Part shown: positions 18,953 to 28,156 of the stretch, in pieces | Layout of the letters: the number at the start of each line of letters is the position of its first letter | Position numbering within the stretch: position 1 is the stretch's first letter | Assembly (NCBI RefSeq): GCF_024053505.1 | Contig: NZ_JAMXQS010000002.1 | Span: 434,001-498,000 of the forward strand | DNA: 64,000 nucleotides | Source: Mesorhizobium liriopis | GTDB taxonomy: Bacteria; Pseudomonadota; Alphaproteobacteria; Rhizobiales; Rhizobiaceae | Direction: 5' to 3' | Translations under genes and position numbers: made by a program | The notes under the pieces: model-generated | Told to the model about the DNA's origin: nothing | Databases searched by the model: none | What the model saw: only the letters and a program-made list of their open reading frames with translations

Positions 18953-21340
18953 TCAGTCGCCGTAGGGAATCCAGATATTCTTCACCTGCACCGCGTGGTG
19001 CAGGAACAGCCGGCCCTCACCGGACGCCGGATCGAGCCAGTCGGTTTGGAGCCCGTGGTCCACCAGCATGCGCTTGAGATTGCCGACGGACAAGCGCTCG
19101 GCAGTGGCCGACAGGTCCTTGCCGCCGAACACCCAGAGCCCGTCGAGGTCGTCGTGCGACGCGAGGTCCTTGACCAACGCCTTCGGCTCGCCCGTCACGA
19201 TGTTGACGACACCAGCCGGCAGGTCGGAGGTTTCGAATAGCTGATAAAGATCGGTCGCGATCAGCGGATATCGCGCGCTCGGCACCACCACCGTGCGGTT
19301 GCCCATCGCGATCAAGGGAGCGACAAGGCTGACCAGCGACAGAAGCGGCATCTCGTCGGGTGCGATCACGCCCACCGTGCCGAGCGGCTCGTTGATCGCC
19401 AGCGCCAGCCCGCGCAAAGGCGGGGAGTGCACCGCGCCGTCGAACTTGTCGGCATAGGCGCCATAGGTGAAAAGGCGGCTGATCACAGCTTCCACCTCGC
19501 GCTCCGCCTCGCTCGAACCGACGCCCGTAAGCCTGGCGATGCGCGCGGCGAATTCGGGCCCGCGCGCGGACAGGTTTTCTGCGAGATAATAAAGGATCTG
19601 CGCCCGGTTATGCGTGGAGGCGCGGCTCCAGCCTTCCGCCTTGCGCGCGGCTTCCACGGCGTTGCGGATGTCCTTGCGATTGCCTTCGCCGACCTCGCCC
19701 AGAACCGTGCCGTCGGCACCCACGACAACGCGTGAGCCGTTTCCATCGGGCCGCGCCTGCTTGCCGCCGATGAAGAGCTTGGCCGTGCGGTCGAGCACGG
19801 GCAGGCCGAAGCCGGAGGCGGAAGATTTGGGCTCGGGTTGGGCCGGCAGCTCTTCACGCGGCTTGCGCTTGGCCCAGGCATCGGCTTTCAGATATTCGTA
19901 AGCCCCTTCGCGCCCGCCCTCACGCCCGAAGCCGCTTTCGCGATAGCCTCCGAAGCCGACGCCCGCATCGAATAGGTTGGTGGCGTTGACCCAGACGACG
20001 CCAGCCGCCAGCTTGGGCGCGATGTCGAGTGCGAGCCCGATCGTCTCGCTCCAGATGCTCGCCGCCAAGCCGTAGCGCGAATTGTTGGCGAGCATCACCG
20101 CCTCGTCGGGCGTGCGGAAGGTCATGGCGACCGCGACGGGGCCGAAGATTTCCTCGCGCGCGACGGTCGCCGCCGGGTGCACATCGGTCAGAAGCGTGGG
20201 CGGAAAGAAAGAGCCTGTCTCGGGCACGCCCGCTTCCGTCTGGAACAATGTCGCGCCTTCCTTGACGCCGAGCTCGACCAGTTCGCGAATGCGCGCAAGT
20301 TGCACGGGATCGACGATCGCCCCCATGTCGATCGCCTTGTCGAGCGGCTGGCCGACGCGCAAGGTTTCCATGCGCTTCTTAAGGCGGGAAAGGAAAATGG
20401 GCGCGATGCCTTCCTGCACCAGGATGCGCGAGCCCGCACAGCAGACTTGGCCCTGATTGAACCAGATCGCATCCACCACGCCTTCCACCGCCGCGTCGAG
20501 ATCCGCATCCTCGAAGACGATGAAGGGCGACTTGCCGCCGAGTTCCAGCGTCAGGCGCTTGCCCGATCCGGCGGTGCGTTCGCGAATGCGGCGGCCGACC
20601 TCTGTCGAGCCGGTAAAGGCGATCTTGTCGATGCCCGGGTGATCGACGATGGCCTCGCCGGTTTCGCCGCCGCCCGTCACCACATTCAAGACGCCCGCCG
20701 GCAGGCCGGCCTCCGTCGCGAGTTCGGCAAAGAGCAAGGCGGTCAGCGAGGTATATTCCGCCGGCTTCAGCACCACCGTGTTACCGAGCGCCAAGGCCGG
20801 GGCGATCTTCCAAGCCAGCATCAGAAGCGGAAAGTTCCACGGGATGATCTGGCCGACCACGCCGAGCGGCGAATAGCCGGCGAACTCGGCGTCCTGAAGC
20901 TGCGCCCAGCCGGCGTGATGATAAAAATGGCGGGCGACGAGCGGCACGTCGATGTCGCGCGTTTCGCGAACCGGCTTGCCATTGTCGATGGCTTCCAGAA
21001 CCGCCAGCAGCCTTCCGTGCCGTTGCACCATGCGGGCCAAGGCATAGAGATGCCGCGCGCGGCCATGCCCGCTGAGCTTGGCCCAAGGCTCCTGCGCGGC
21101 ACGCGCGGCAGCTACGGCCTCGTCCACATCCGTTGCCGTGCCGTTGGCGATCCGCGCCAGAATCTTGCCGGTCGCCGGCTCGAACGTGTCGAAGCCCTCA
21201 CCCTCTTTCAGCGGTTTGAATTTGCCGTCGATGAAATGGCCGAAGCGGTTGTCGTGGCGCGCCAGCCATTCGCGCGCGGCACTGTCGGCTTCGGGGGCAG
21301 GGCCGTAATCCATGGAGTCGAAAAACTGCTGCACGTTCAT
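18953..21340 (-). CDS. Two-domain aldehyde dehydrogenase with inactive-looking second domain
   Basis: A 795-residue protein. Residues 1-500 form a complete NAD-dependent aldehyde dehydrogenase: PWNF near 168, LKPAEYT near 191, catalytic E266 in LELGGK and catalytic C300 in QVCCAG. Residues ~510-795 repeat the coenzyme-binding half but stop where a catalytic domain should begin and contain no cysteine; C300 and C301 are the only cysteines in the protein. ATG 21340 is four bases after the deoC stop. Context suggests it oxidises the acetaldehyde released by DeoC. The second half may serve oligomerisation, as in other long ALDHs. Confidence 0.85.
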   Translation of the reverse strand: MNVQQFFDSMDYGPAPEADSAAREWLARHDNRFGHFIDGKFKPLKEGEGFDTFEPATGKILARIANGTATDVDEAVAAARAAQEPWAKLSGHGRARHLYALARMVQRHGRLLAVLEAIDNGKPVRETRDIDVPLVARHFYHHAGWAQLQDAEFAGYSPLGVVGQIIPWNFPLLMLAWKIAPALALGNTVVLKPAEYTSLTALLFAELATEAGLPAGVLNVVTGGGETGEAIVDHPGIDKIAFTGSTEVGRRIRERTAGSGKRLTLELGGKSPFIVFEDADLDAAVEGVVDAIWFNQGQVCCAGSRILVQEGIAPIFLSRLKKRMETLRVGQPLDKAIDMGAIVDPVQLARIRELVELGVKEGATLFQTEAGVPETGSFFPPTLLTDVHPAATVAREEIFGPVAVAMTFRTPDEAVMLANNSRYGLAASIWSETIGLALDIAPKLAAGVVWVNATNLFDAGVGFGGYRESGFGREGGREGAYEYLKADAWAKRKPREELPAQPEPKSSASGFGLPVLDRTAKLFIGGKQARPDGNGSRVVVGADGTVLGEVGEGNRKDIRNAVEAARKAEGWSRASTHNRAQILYYLAENLSARGPEFAARIARLTGVGSSEAEREVEAVISRLFTYGAYADKFDGAVHSPPLRGLALAINEPLGTVGVIAPDEMPLLSLVSLVAPLIAMGNRTVVVPSARYPLIATDLYQLFETSDLPAGVVNIVTGEPKALVKDLASHDDLDGLWVFGGKDLSATAERLSVGNLKRMLVDHGLQTDWLDPASGEGRLFLHHAVQVKNIWIPYGD

Positions 21341-21344
21341 GGGA

Positions 21345-22358
21345 TCACCCCGCCGCATGCCGGTTGAAGGCCGAATAGCGGCCGGTCACATGGTGCTCGA
21401 GCTGGCGCTCGATGTCGGACAGGAGGCTCGACGCGCCGACGCGAAACAGGTCCGGCTCCAGCCAGGGGCGGCCCAGCTCCTCCTTCATCAGGATCTGGTA
21501 GTTGAGCACGTCCTTGGCCGTCGAAATGCCGCCCGCCGGCTTGTAGCCCACCTTGGATCCCGTGCGCTCGTGGTAGTCGCGAATGGCGCGCAGCATCACG
21601 AGCGTCACGAGCGGCGTGGCATTCACGCCTTCCTTGCCGGTCGAGGTCTTGATGAAATCGGCGCCCGCCATCATGCAGACGAGTGACGCGCGCGCCACGT
21701 TGCGCAGGGTCTTGAGGTCGCCCGTCGCAAGGATCGCCTTCACATGCGCCGCCCCGCAGGCCGCGCGGAAATCGCGCATCTCGTCGTAAAGCGCCTGCCA
21801 GTTGCCCGTCAGCACATGCTCGCGGGTGATGACGATATCGATCTCGGAAGCGCCGTCGGCCACCGAAGCCTCGATCTCGCGCAGCTTCACGTCATGGGGT
21901 GCCAAACCCGCCGGAAAGGCGGTGGACACGGCTGCGACCGGCACGCCGCTGCCCTGGAGCGCATCGACGGCCGCTGCGACGAAACGGTGATACACGCAGA
22001 CCGCGCCCGTCGTTATGCCGCGCTCGCTCATGCCGAGCGCTTCGAGCAGGTCGTGCCGCACCGGGGTCACCGCCTTGGCGCAGAGCCGGCGCACGCGGCC
22101 TTCCGTGTCGTCGCCCGATAGCGTGGTAAGATCGATGCAAGTGATGGCCTTGAGCAGCCAGGCGGCCTGCGCATCCTTCTTGACAGTGCGTCGTCCGGGC
22201 AGGCCCGCCACCCGGCGCTCGGCAGCTGACAAGTTGACGCGTACGCCGCCCAGCCAGCCGAGATCGAGCGGCATGCCTTCATTGCGCGGTGCGTTGCCGC
22301 CATGGGCCGGCACGCTGCGTTCTTTTTCGTCGCGCGGGGCGACAGCCTGAAGCTGCAT
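21345..22358 (-). CDS. deoC: Deoxyribose-phosphate aldolase
   Basis: A 337-residue class I aldolase that cleaves 2-deoxyribose-5-phosphate to glyceraldehyde-3-phosphate and acetaldehyde. The Schiff-base lysine is K237 in ADFIKTSTGK, the proton-relay lysine is K273 in GYKPAGG, and D174 lies in SEIDIVI. It is longer than E. coli DeoC (259 aa) because of a ~65-residue N-terminal extension, common in alphaproteobacterial forms. An internal ATG at codon 29 is an alternative start. It forms a two-gene unit with the downstream aldehyde dehydrogenase for deoxynucleoside carbon use. Confidence 0.9.
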   Translation of the reverse strand: MQLQAVAPRDEKERSVPAHGGNAPRNEGMPLDLGWLGGVRVNLSAAERRVAGLPGRRTVKKDAQAAWLLKAITCIDLTTLSGDDTEGRVRRLCAKAVTPVRHDLLEALGMSERGITTGAVCVYHRFVAAAVDALQGSGVPVAAVSTAFPAGLAPHDVKLREIEASVADGASEIDIVITREHVLTGNWQALYDEMRDFRAACGAAHVKAILATGDLKTLRNVARASLVCMMAGADFIKTSTGKEGVNATPLVTLVMLRAIRDYHERTGSKVGYKPAGGISTAKDVLNYQILMKEELGRPWLEPDLFRVGASSLLSDIERQLEHHVTGRYSAFNRHAAG

Positions 22359-22495
22359 CCGCTTTTTTCCTCACACATGCCTCATTGCGCCAGAGCGCAG
22401 ATGCCATCTCTACTTGATTGTGTGAAGCGACGATACCGATGGCCGGAAAGCGGTCCTGAGCGAAGGGGCCGCAATCCGGGCGAAAGGAGCTCCCC

Positions 22496-23638
22496 TTATC
22501 GCTCGTCCCGATTTGCGGTTTCACGGCTGAGCTGATCCACCACCGCATAAAGCGCGTCCCGATCCGAGCCGGGCTCGCCATTTCCGGCGGCATGACGCTG
22601 GAAGGTCGCGATCTGCATGTCTGCGCTTGTTCCCCGTTCCGCGATCGACCGTGCGCCTTCCACTTCTCTCACGCAGCCAAGGGCTTGGACGTCCTCGGCG
22701 ACGAGGGCAAGCAGGGCTGCAAGCGTTTCGGAAAACGGCAGAGCGCGTTCCTGTTTCTCGTTGATGAGTTCCGCCTTCGCACCATCGGCCTGTGCGCGAA
22801 AAAGGTTCTCGGCCACCACGCCGCGTGAAGCGCCCGATAGCGCGCGATTGATCTCGGGCCGACGGCCGACGAGACGCACGAGGCAGCGGTAGAGTGCTGC
22901 GATCGTGATCGCATCGTCGAGGTTCGTGCAGCTGTCGGCCACGCGCAGTTCGAGCGTCGGATATTTGAGTGAGGGCCGGATCGTCCACCAGAGATAGGAC
23001 GCGTCCTTGACCGCCCCGGCCTGCGTCATGATCCGCACATAGCGGGCATAGTCGTCGGCATCGGCGAACAGGTCCGGCAGGCCGGTGCGCGGCAACTCGC
23101 CGAAGGCCGAAAGGCGATAGCCCTTCAGTCCCGTCAGCCGCCCCTGCCAGAAGGGGGAGGAGGTGGAGAGTGCCAGAAGCACCGGCATGAAGGGCAAAAG
23201 CCGGTTCATCATCTCGACGCGGCGTTCGGGCTCAGGAACCTCCACATGCACGTGCATGCCGCACACCACATTGCGGTGGCCCAGCATGCCGAGCTCCTGC
23301 ATCAGCTGCTGGTAGCGCTCGGCCTTGGTCGCCGTCTGCCGGCGCCAGCGTGCCACCGGATGCGTGCCTGCGGCAAAGACGCTGATGCCGTGTTGTGCAC
23401 CGATCTCGGCAAGCGATGCCCTCAAATTCCCGAGCGTGTCGCGCGCCTCGGCAAAACTGGTCGAAGGAGGCGACGAAATCTCCACCTGCAGCTGCAGGAG
23501 CTCGGGTTCGACCCGTTCCAGCTTCCGCGCCGCCGCCTTGTGAAAGGCCACCGCCTTGTTCCCCGGCGTGCCTCGCGTTCGGGCATCGGCAAGAAACAGC
23601 TCTTCCTCGATGCCAAAGCGATAAGGAAAATCGGCCAT
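22496..23638 (-). CDS. YbdK-type carboxylate-amine ligase (glutamate-cysteine ligase family 2)
   Basis: A 380-residue GCS2-family enzyme. FGIEEELFLAD at the N-terminus holds the catalytic/metal glutamates, with CGMHVHVEVP near residue 130 and LELRVADSCTNLDDA later. E. coli YbdK has weak gamma-glutamylcysteine synthetase activity; the true substrate of most relatives is unknown. The start is ATG 23638. It is divergent from urtA and 137 bases upstream of deoC on the same strand, with no clear functional tie to either. Confidence 0.82.
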   Translation of the reverse strand: MADFPYRFGIEEELFLADARTRGTPGNKAVAFHKAAARKLERVEPELLQLQVEISSPPSTSFAEARDTLGNLRASLAEIGAQHGISVFAAGTHPVARWRRQTATKAERYQQLMQELGMLGHRNVVCGMHVHVEVPEPERRVEMMNRLLPFMPVLLALSTSSPFWQGRLTGLKGYRLSAFGELPRTGLPDLFADADDYARYVRIMTQAGAVKDASYLWWTIRPSLKYPTLELRVADSCTNLDDAITIAALYRCLVRLVGRRPEINRALSGASRGVVAENLFRAQADGAKAELINEKQERALPFSETLAALLALVAEDVQALGCVREVEGARSIAERGTSADMQIATFQRHAAGNGEPGSDRDALYAVVDQLSRETANRDER

Positions 23639-23861
23639 ACAGAAGTCCGGATCAGGCGGGCGTTGAGCTCCATAACCAGCGGCTCGGCCAAGCGTTGCGT
23701 GGAGACGTTCTACTCTCGATGCTGAATAAAAAATATGCGTTTGGCCGATCGCCTAAAAAGTGTGCAAGAGTTCTATTCTGACGGGCACATGCGTGCACTC
23801 ACCTTTGGCGCTCAACTTCGTCCTGCCGGGATTTTGCGGCCATATGGCCTTCTTGCTTGTC

Positions 23862-23877
23862 TGGCACAGCTCTTGCA
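23862..23877 (+). promoter_or_regulatory. Sigma-54 (RpoN) -24/-12 promoter of the urt operon
   Basis: TGGCAC, five bases, then TTGCA: the GG and GC dinucleotides are exactly 10 bases apart, a full match to the -24/-12 consensus. Transcription would begin near 23888, about 26 bases before the urtA ATG, with an AAGGAGGG ribosome site at 23897. Urea transport is commonly under NtrC control in proteobacteria. A GCAC-N4-GTGC near 23786 might be a degenerate activator site, but it is not a clean NtrC box. Confidence 0.8.
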
Positions 23878-23913
23878 GCGCCCCTCCTGTATCGACAAGG
23901 AGGGTGGGACCCC

Positions 23914-25218
23914 ATGCACCGTATTTCGAAATCGCTCACGGCGCTCGCGCTTGCCGCCGGGCTGAGCTTCGGCAGCGCCTATGGCGCGCTGGCGCAGGAA
24001 GACACGATCAAGATCGGCATTCTCCATTCGCTGTCGGGTACGATGGCGATCTCCGAGACCACGCTGAAAGACGCCATGCTGATGCTCATCGACGAGCAGA
24101 ACAAGAAGGGCGGCGTGCTCGGCAAGAAGCTCGAGGCGGTCGTGGTCGATCCGGCTTCCGACTGGCCGCTCTTCGCCGAAAAGGCGCGTGAGCTGATCTC
24201 CAAGGACAAGGTCGCCGCCGTGTTCGGCTGCTGGACCTCGGTGTCGCGCAAGTCGGTGCTGCCTGTCTTCGAGGAACTCGACAACATCCTCTTCTATCCC
24301 GTCCAGTATGAGGGTGAGGAAAGCCAGCGCAACGTGTTCTATACGGGCGCCGCGCCCAACCAGCAGGCCATTCCGGCCGTCGATTACCTGATGAGCGAGG
24401 ACGGCGGCGAAGTGAAGCGCTGGGTGCTCGAAGGCACCGACTACGTTTACCCGCAGACCACCAACAAGATTCTTCAGGCCTATCTCGAGAGCAGGGGCGT
24501 GGCCAAGGAAGACATCATGGTCAACTACACGCCGTTCGGCTTCTCCGACTGGCAGACCGAAGTCGCGGCCATCAAGAAGTTCGGCTCGGCCGGCAAGAAG
24601 ACGGCGGTCGTGTCCACCGTCAACGGCGACGCCAACGTTCCCTTCTACAAGGAACTCGCCAACCAGGGCATCAAGGCCGAGGATATCCCGGTCGTCGCCT
24701 TCTCGGTGGGCGAGGAAGAGCTTGCCGGCATCGACACCGCGCCGCTCGTCGGCCACCTGACCGCCTGGAACTACTTCCAGTCCGTCGATACGCCTGAGAA
24801 CGCAGCCTTCATCGATGGCTGGAAGAAGTTTATCAAGAACGACAAGCGCGTCACCAACGACCCGATGGAAGCCCACTATATCGGCTTCAACATGTGGGTG
24901 AAGGCGGTCGAAAAGGCAGGCACCACGGAGCCGGACAAGGTGATCGACGGAATCGTCGGGGTATCCGTGCCGAACCTGTCGGGCGGCTTCTCGACCATGA
25001 TGCCGAACCACCACATCACCAAGCCGGTGATGATCGGTGAGATCCAGGCCGATGGCCAGATGGAAACGGTGTGGCAGACACCCGGCCTCGTGGTCGGCGA
25101 CGAGTGGTCGGACTACCTCGCCGACTCCAAGGATCTCATCGCCGATTGGCGCGCCCCGATGTCCTGCGGCAACTTCAACGTGAAGACCGGCAAGTGCGGC
25201 GGCAAGACCACCAACTGA
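23914..25218 (+). CDS. urtA: Urea ABC transporter, periplasmic urea-binding protein
   Basis: A 434-residue type I periplasmic binding protein with a signal peptide ending near residue 27 (GALAQ). UrtA hallmarks are IKIGILHSLSGTMAISE, VFGCWTSVSRKSVLPVFEE, NILFYPVQYEGEE and YPQTTNKILQAYL. It captures urea or short amides for the UrtBCDE translocator. The ATG at 23914 has a strong ribosome site (AAGGAGGG, nine-base spacing). It is the first gene of urtABCDE and is followed by a 9-bp stem-loop before urtB. Confidence 0.95.
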   Translation: MHRISKSLTALALAAGLSFGSAYGALAQEDTIKIGILHSLSGTMAISETTLKDAMLMLIDEQNKKGGVLGKKLEAVVVDPASDWPLFAEKARELISKDKVAAVFGCWTSVSRKSVLPVFEELDNILFYPVQYEGEESQRNVFYTGAAPNQQAIPAVDYLMSEDGGEVKRWVLEGTDYVYPQTTNKILQAYLESRGVAKEDIMVNYTPFGFSDWQTEVAAIKKFGSAGKKTAVVSTVNGDANVPFYKELANQGIKAEDIPVVAFSVGEEELAGIDTAPLVGHLTAWNYFQSVDTPENAAFIDGWKKFIKNDKRVTNDPMEAHYIGFNMWVKAVEKAGTTEPDKVIDGIVGVSVPNLSGGFSTMMPNHHITKPVMIGEIQADGQMETVWQTPGLVVGDEWSDYLADSKDLIADWRAPMSCGNFNVKTGKCGGKTTN

Positions 25219-25261
25219 TCTGAACCGGGCGTCGCGCGACCGAGCCGCGCCCGTGTCAATG

Positions 25262-25300
25262 GCCTCCGGGTGGAATACCTCCTCCCTTCCGCCCGGAGGC
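25262..25300 (+). promoter_or_regulatory. Intercistronic stem-loop between urtA and urtB
   Basis: GCCTCCGGG pairs perfectly with CCCGGAGGC across a 21-base loop, 44 bases after the urtA stop, with no T-run directly after. Such a hairpin could partly terminate transcription or protect the urtA 3' end, raising binding-protein levels over permease levels. Confidence 0.55.
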
Positions 25301-25331
25301 TGCTTTCACTTCTCTCTGGACGTCAACGATC

Positions 25332-26999
25332 TTGGCTGACCCGAACCTCCTTCCGGCTTGCGCAAAGCCGCTTTCCTTTCGCGAGGCGGACGAGAGGAAG
25401 GGTATTTCGGTCATCCTCGCCTTCCTTTCCCTTTTCTTCCTCTTTCTTTCTCCCGCCCAGGCCGCCGAAGCGCAATTGCGCACGATCCTGGCCAAACTCG
25501 CGGATGCCAAAGGCTTTCCCGCCGTCGAAGCGGTGGTTCGCGAGCTCGGTGCGACCGGTGATCCCGCCGTTTCAGGTCCGCTCGAAGCACTTTCCGCCGG
25601 CGATCTTTACTTCGCCAAGGCCGACAAGAGCATCGCGATCCTACGCGACGGCGCGATTCTCGACCCGCTGAGCGGCGCAAAGACGAGAGAGGGCGCCACG
25701 AGTGCGTTCACCAAGATCCGCGTCAACAACGGCTTGCGCGGCGCGATCCGTGACGTTCTGGGCTCGCTCACGCTTTCCGCGCCCGATCCGGCCGTGCGGT
25801 TGAGCGCGGTCGCAACCATCTTCAACCGTCCCGATCCGGAAGCGATACCTGCGCTCGATGCGGTACTTGCCAAGGAAACCGACGCCACCGTGAAGGCAAG
25901 GATGGAGGAAGCGCGCGCGGCGGCCGTGCTCGCTTCCGACCTACCCGAAGACCAGAAGCGCGCTGCCATCGAAACGCTCGGCGCCCGCGGCGACCGCGCC
26001 GCACTCACGCTGCTTTCGAATTACGCGCAAAGTGCTCAGGGCTCGCTGCGCGATGCGGCGGCAAGTGCCGCTGATCGTATCCGCACCGTGCTCGCCGGCT
26101 GGGATGTCGCGCAGAATGTCTGGTTCGGCCTGTCGCTCGGCTCCGTGCTGCTTCTTGCGGCCATCGGCTTGGCTATCACCTTCGGCGTGATGGGCGTCAT
26201 CAACATGGCCCATGGCGAGATGGTGATGCTCGGCGCCTACACGACATTTGCCGTGCAGGAGGCGATCCGCGCTTCGGCCCCCGGCCTGTTCGACTGGTCG
26301 CTTGCGATCGCATTGCCGGCCGCCTTCCTCGTCGCGGGCGCGGTAGGTTTTGCCATGGAGCGCGGCATCATCCGCTTTCTCTACGGCCGCCCGCTCGAGA
26401 CGCTGCTGGCCACTTGGGGCGTCTCGCTGATCCTTCAGCAGGCCGTGCGCGTGATCTTCGGGCCCAACAATCGCGAGGTCGGCAATCCGACCTGGATGTC
26501 GGGCTCCTTCGAGATCGGCCAGATGGCCATCACCTGGAACCGGCTCTGGATCGTGCTTTTCGCCGGCGCGGTTTTTCTGGGCCTGCTTTACGTCATGAAG
26601 CGCACGCCTTGGGGATTGCAGATGCGCGCGGTCACCCAGAACCGCCGCATGGCTGCCTCCATGGGCATCCGTACGCCTTGGGTGGATGCCTTCACCTTCG
26701 CGCTCGGCTCAGGCATTGCCGGGATTGCGGGCGTGGCGCTCAGCCAGATCGGCAATGTCTCGCCCAATCTCGGCCAGAGCTACATCATCGACAGTTTCAT
26801 GGTGGTGGTGTTCGGCGGCGTGGGCAACCTTTGGGGCACGCTGGTGGGTGCCTTGTCGCTGGGTGTGCTCAACAAGTTCCTTGAACCTTACGCGGGGGCG
26901 GTGCTCGGCAAGATCATCGTGCTCGTGCTCATCATCCTCTTCATCCAGAAGCGGCCGCGCGGACTTTTCGCGCTCAAGGGCCGGGCGGTGGAAGCATGA
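25332..26999 (+). CDS. urtB: Urea ABC transporter permease UrtB
   Basis: A 555-residue LivH-type permease with the long N-terminal periplasmic domain typical of UrtB: a signal-like segment (VILAFLSLFFLFLSPAQA), ~230 soluble residues with HEAT-like repeats, then about eight helices from residue ~260 containing GVMGVINMAHGEMVMLGAY. The reading frame has no ATG before the signal segment. TTG 25332 is the annotated choice; a strong ribosome-like GAGGAAGG (25393-25400) sits just before an ATT at 25404, an alternative rare start. The stop overlaps urtC by four bases. Confidence 0.9.
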   Translation: MADPNLLPACAKPLSFREADERKGISVILAFLSLFFLFLSPAQAAEAQLRTILAKLADAKGFPAVEAVVRELGATGDPAVSGPLEALSAGDLYFAKADKSIAILRDGAILDPLSGAKTREGATSAFTKIRVNNGLRGAIRDVLGSLTLSAPDPAVRLSAVATIFNRPDPEAIPALDAVLAKETDATVKARMEEARAAAVLASDLPEDQKRAAIETLGARGDRAALTLLSNYAQSAQGSLRDAAASAADRIRTVLAGWDVAQNVWFGLSLGSVLLLAAIGLAITFGVMGVINMAHGEMVMLGAYTTFAVQEAIRASAPGLFDWSLAIALPAAFLVAGAVGFAMERGIIRFLYGRPLETLLATWGVSLILQQAVRVIFGPNNREVGNPTWMSGSFEIGQMAITWNRLWIVLFAGAVFLGLLYVMKRTPWGLQMRAVTQNRRMAASMGIRTPWVDAFTFALGSGIAGIAGVALSQIGNVSPNLGQSYIIDSFMVVVFGGVGNLWGTLVGALSLGVLNKFLEPYAGAVLGKIIVLVLIILFIQKRPRGLFALKGRAVEA

Positions 27000-28156
27000 T
27001 CACGCAACGCGTCTTCGGTGCGGGTTTTACGCCCCGCGTGCAACTGGCTCTGGCGCTGATTCTTTTGGGCGGCGTGCTCGTGCCGTTGTCGAACCTCCTG
27101 CTTGCGCCCAGCAATCCGCTGCATGTGCCGTCTTATGCCCTGGCGTTGTTCGGCAAATATCTCTGCTATGCCCTGCTCGCTCTCTCGCTCGATCTGGTCT
27201 GGGGCTATGTCGGCATCCTGAGCCTCGGACACGGCGCGTTCTTCGCGCTCGGCGGCTATGCGATGGGCATGTATCTGATGCGCCAGATCGGCGCGCGCGG
27301 CGTCTATGCCAACCCGGAACTGCCTGATTTCATGGTGTTTCTGAACTGGAGCGAACTGCCCTGGTTCTGGCTGGGCTTCGACCGGTTCTGGTTCGCGTGC
27401 CTGATGGTGCTGCTCGTGCCCGGCCTGCTCGCCTTCGTGTTCGGCTGGTTTGCCTTCCGCTCCCGCGTGACGGGCGTCTATCTCTCCATCATCACGCAGG
27501 CCATGACCTATGCGCTGCTGCTCGCCTTTTTCCGCAATGACATGGGCTTTGGTGGCAATAATGGGTTGACCGATTTCAAGGATATCCTCGGCTTTCCCGT
27601 TCAGGCGGCGGGCACGCGCGGGGCACTTTTCGCGGCAAGTGCGCTGGCGCTGGCAGTCGGCGTCGCGGTCTGTGCGGCGATCGTCGGCTCGCAGTATGGC
27701 AAGCTGATGATCGCGGTGCGCGACGCGGAAAGCCGCACGCGCTTTCTGGGCTGGCGGCCCGAAAACGTGAAGCTCTTTGCCTTCACGGTGTCGGCCGTGA
27801 TGGCCGGCATCGCGGGTGCGCTCTACGTGCCGCAGGTCGGCATCATCAATCCGGGCGAGTTCGCGCCGGCGAATTCTATCGAGGTCGTGGTTTGGACGGC
27901 GGTCGGCGGGCGCGGGACCATCGTGGGCCCCATCATCGGCGCGCTTCTGGTCAATTCCGCGAAAAGCTGGTTCACCGGTGCGCTACCCGATTTCTGGCTC
28001 TTCGCGCTGGGCGGGCTGTTCGTGTTCGTCACGCTTTTCATGCCCAAAGGCATCCTGGGCCTCTGGGACCAGTGGCAGAACAGGACGATGCGGAAAAAGC
28101 CCGCTGATGATCCTATAGAGCCTAGCACGGCACCGCTGCCGCAGCCGGCTGAGTGA
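26996..28156 (+). CDS. urtC: Urea ABC transporter permease UrtC
   Basis: A 386-residue LivM-type permease with about ten hydrophobic helices. Typical UrtC segments are DLVWGYVGILSLGHGAFFALGGYAMGMYL near residue 65 and FFRNDMGFGGNNGLTDF in the middle. It pairs with UrtB to form the translocation channel. It is coupled to urtB through an ATGA overlap and to urtD through a GTGA overlap, so the operon is tightly packed here. Confidence 0.93.
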   Translation: MITQRVFGAGFTPRVQLALALILLGGVLVPLSNLLLAPSNPLHVPSYALALFGKYLCYALLALSLDLVWGYVGILSLGHGAFFALGGYAMGMYLMRQIGARGVYANPELPDFMVFLNWSELPWFWLGFDRFWFACLMVLLVPGLLAFVFGWFAFRSRVTGVYLSIITQAMTYALLLAFFRNDMGFGGNNGLTDFKDILGFPVQAAGTRGALFAASALALAVGVAVCAAIVGSQYGKLMIAVRDAESRTRFLGWRPENVKLFAFTVSAVMAGIAGALYVPQVGIINPGEFAPANSIEVVVWTAVGGRGTIVGPIIGALLVNSAKSWFTGALPDFWLFALGGLFVFVTLFMPKGILGLWDQWQNRTMRKKPADDPIEPSTAPLPQPAE

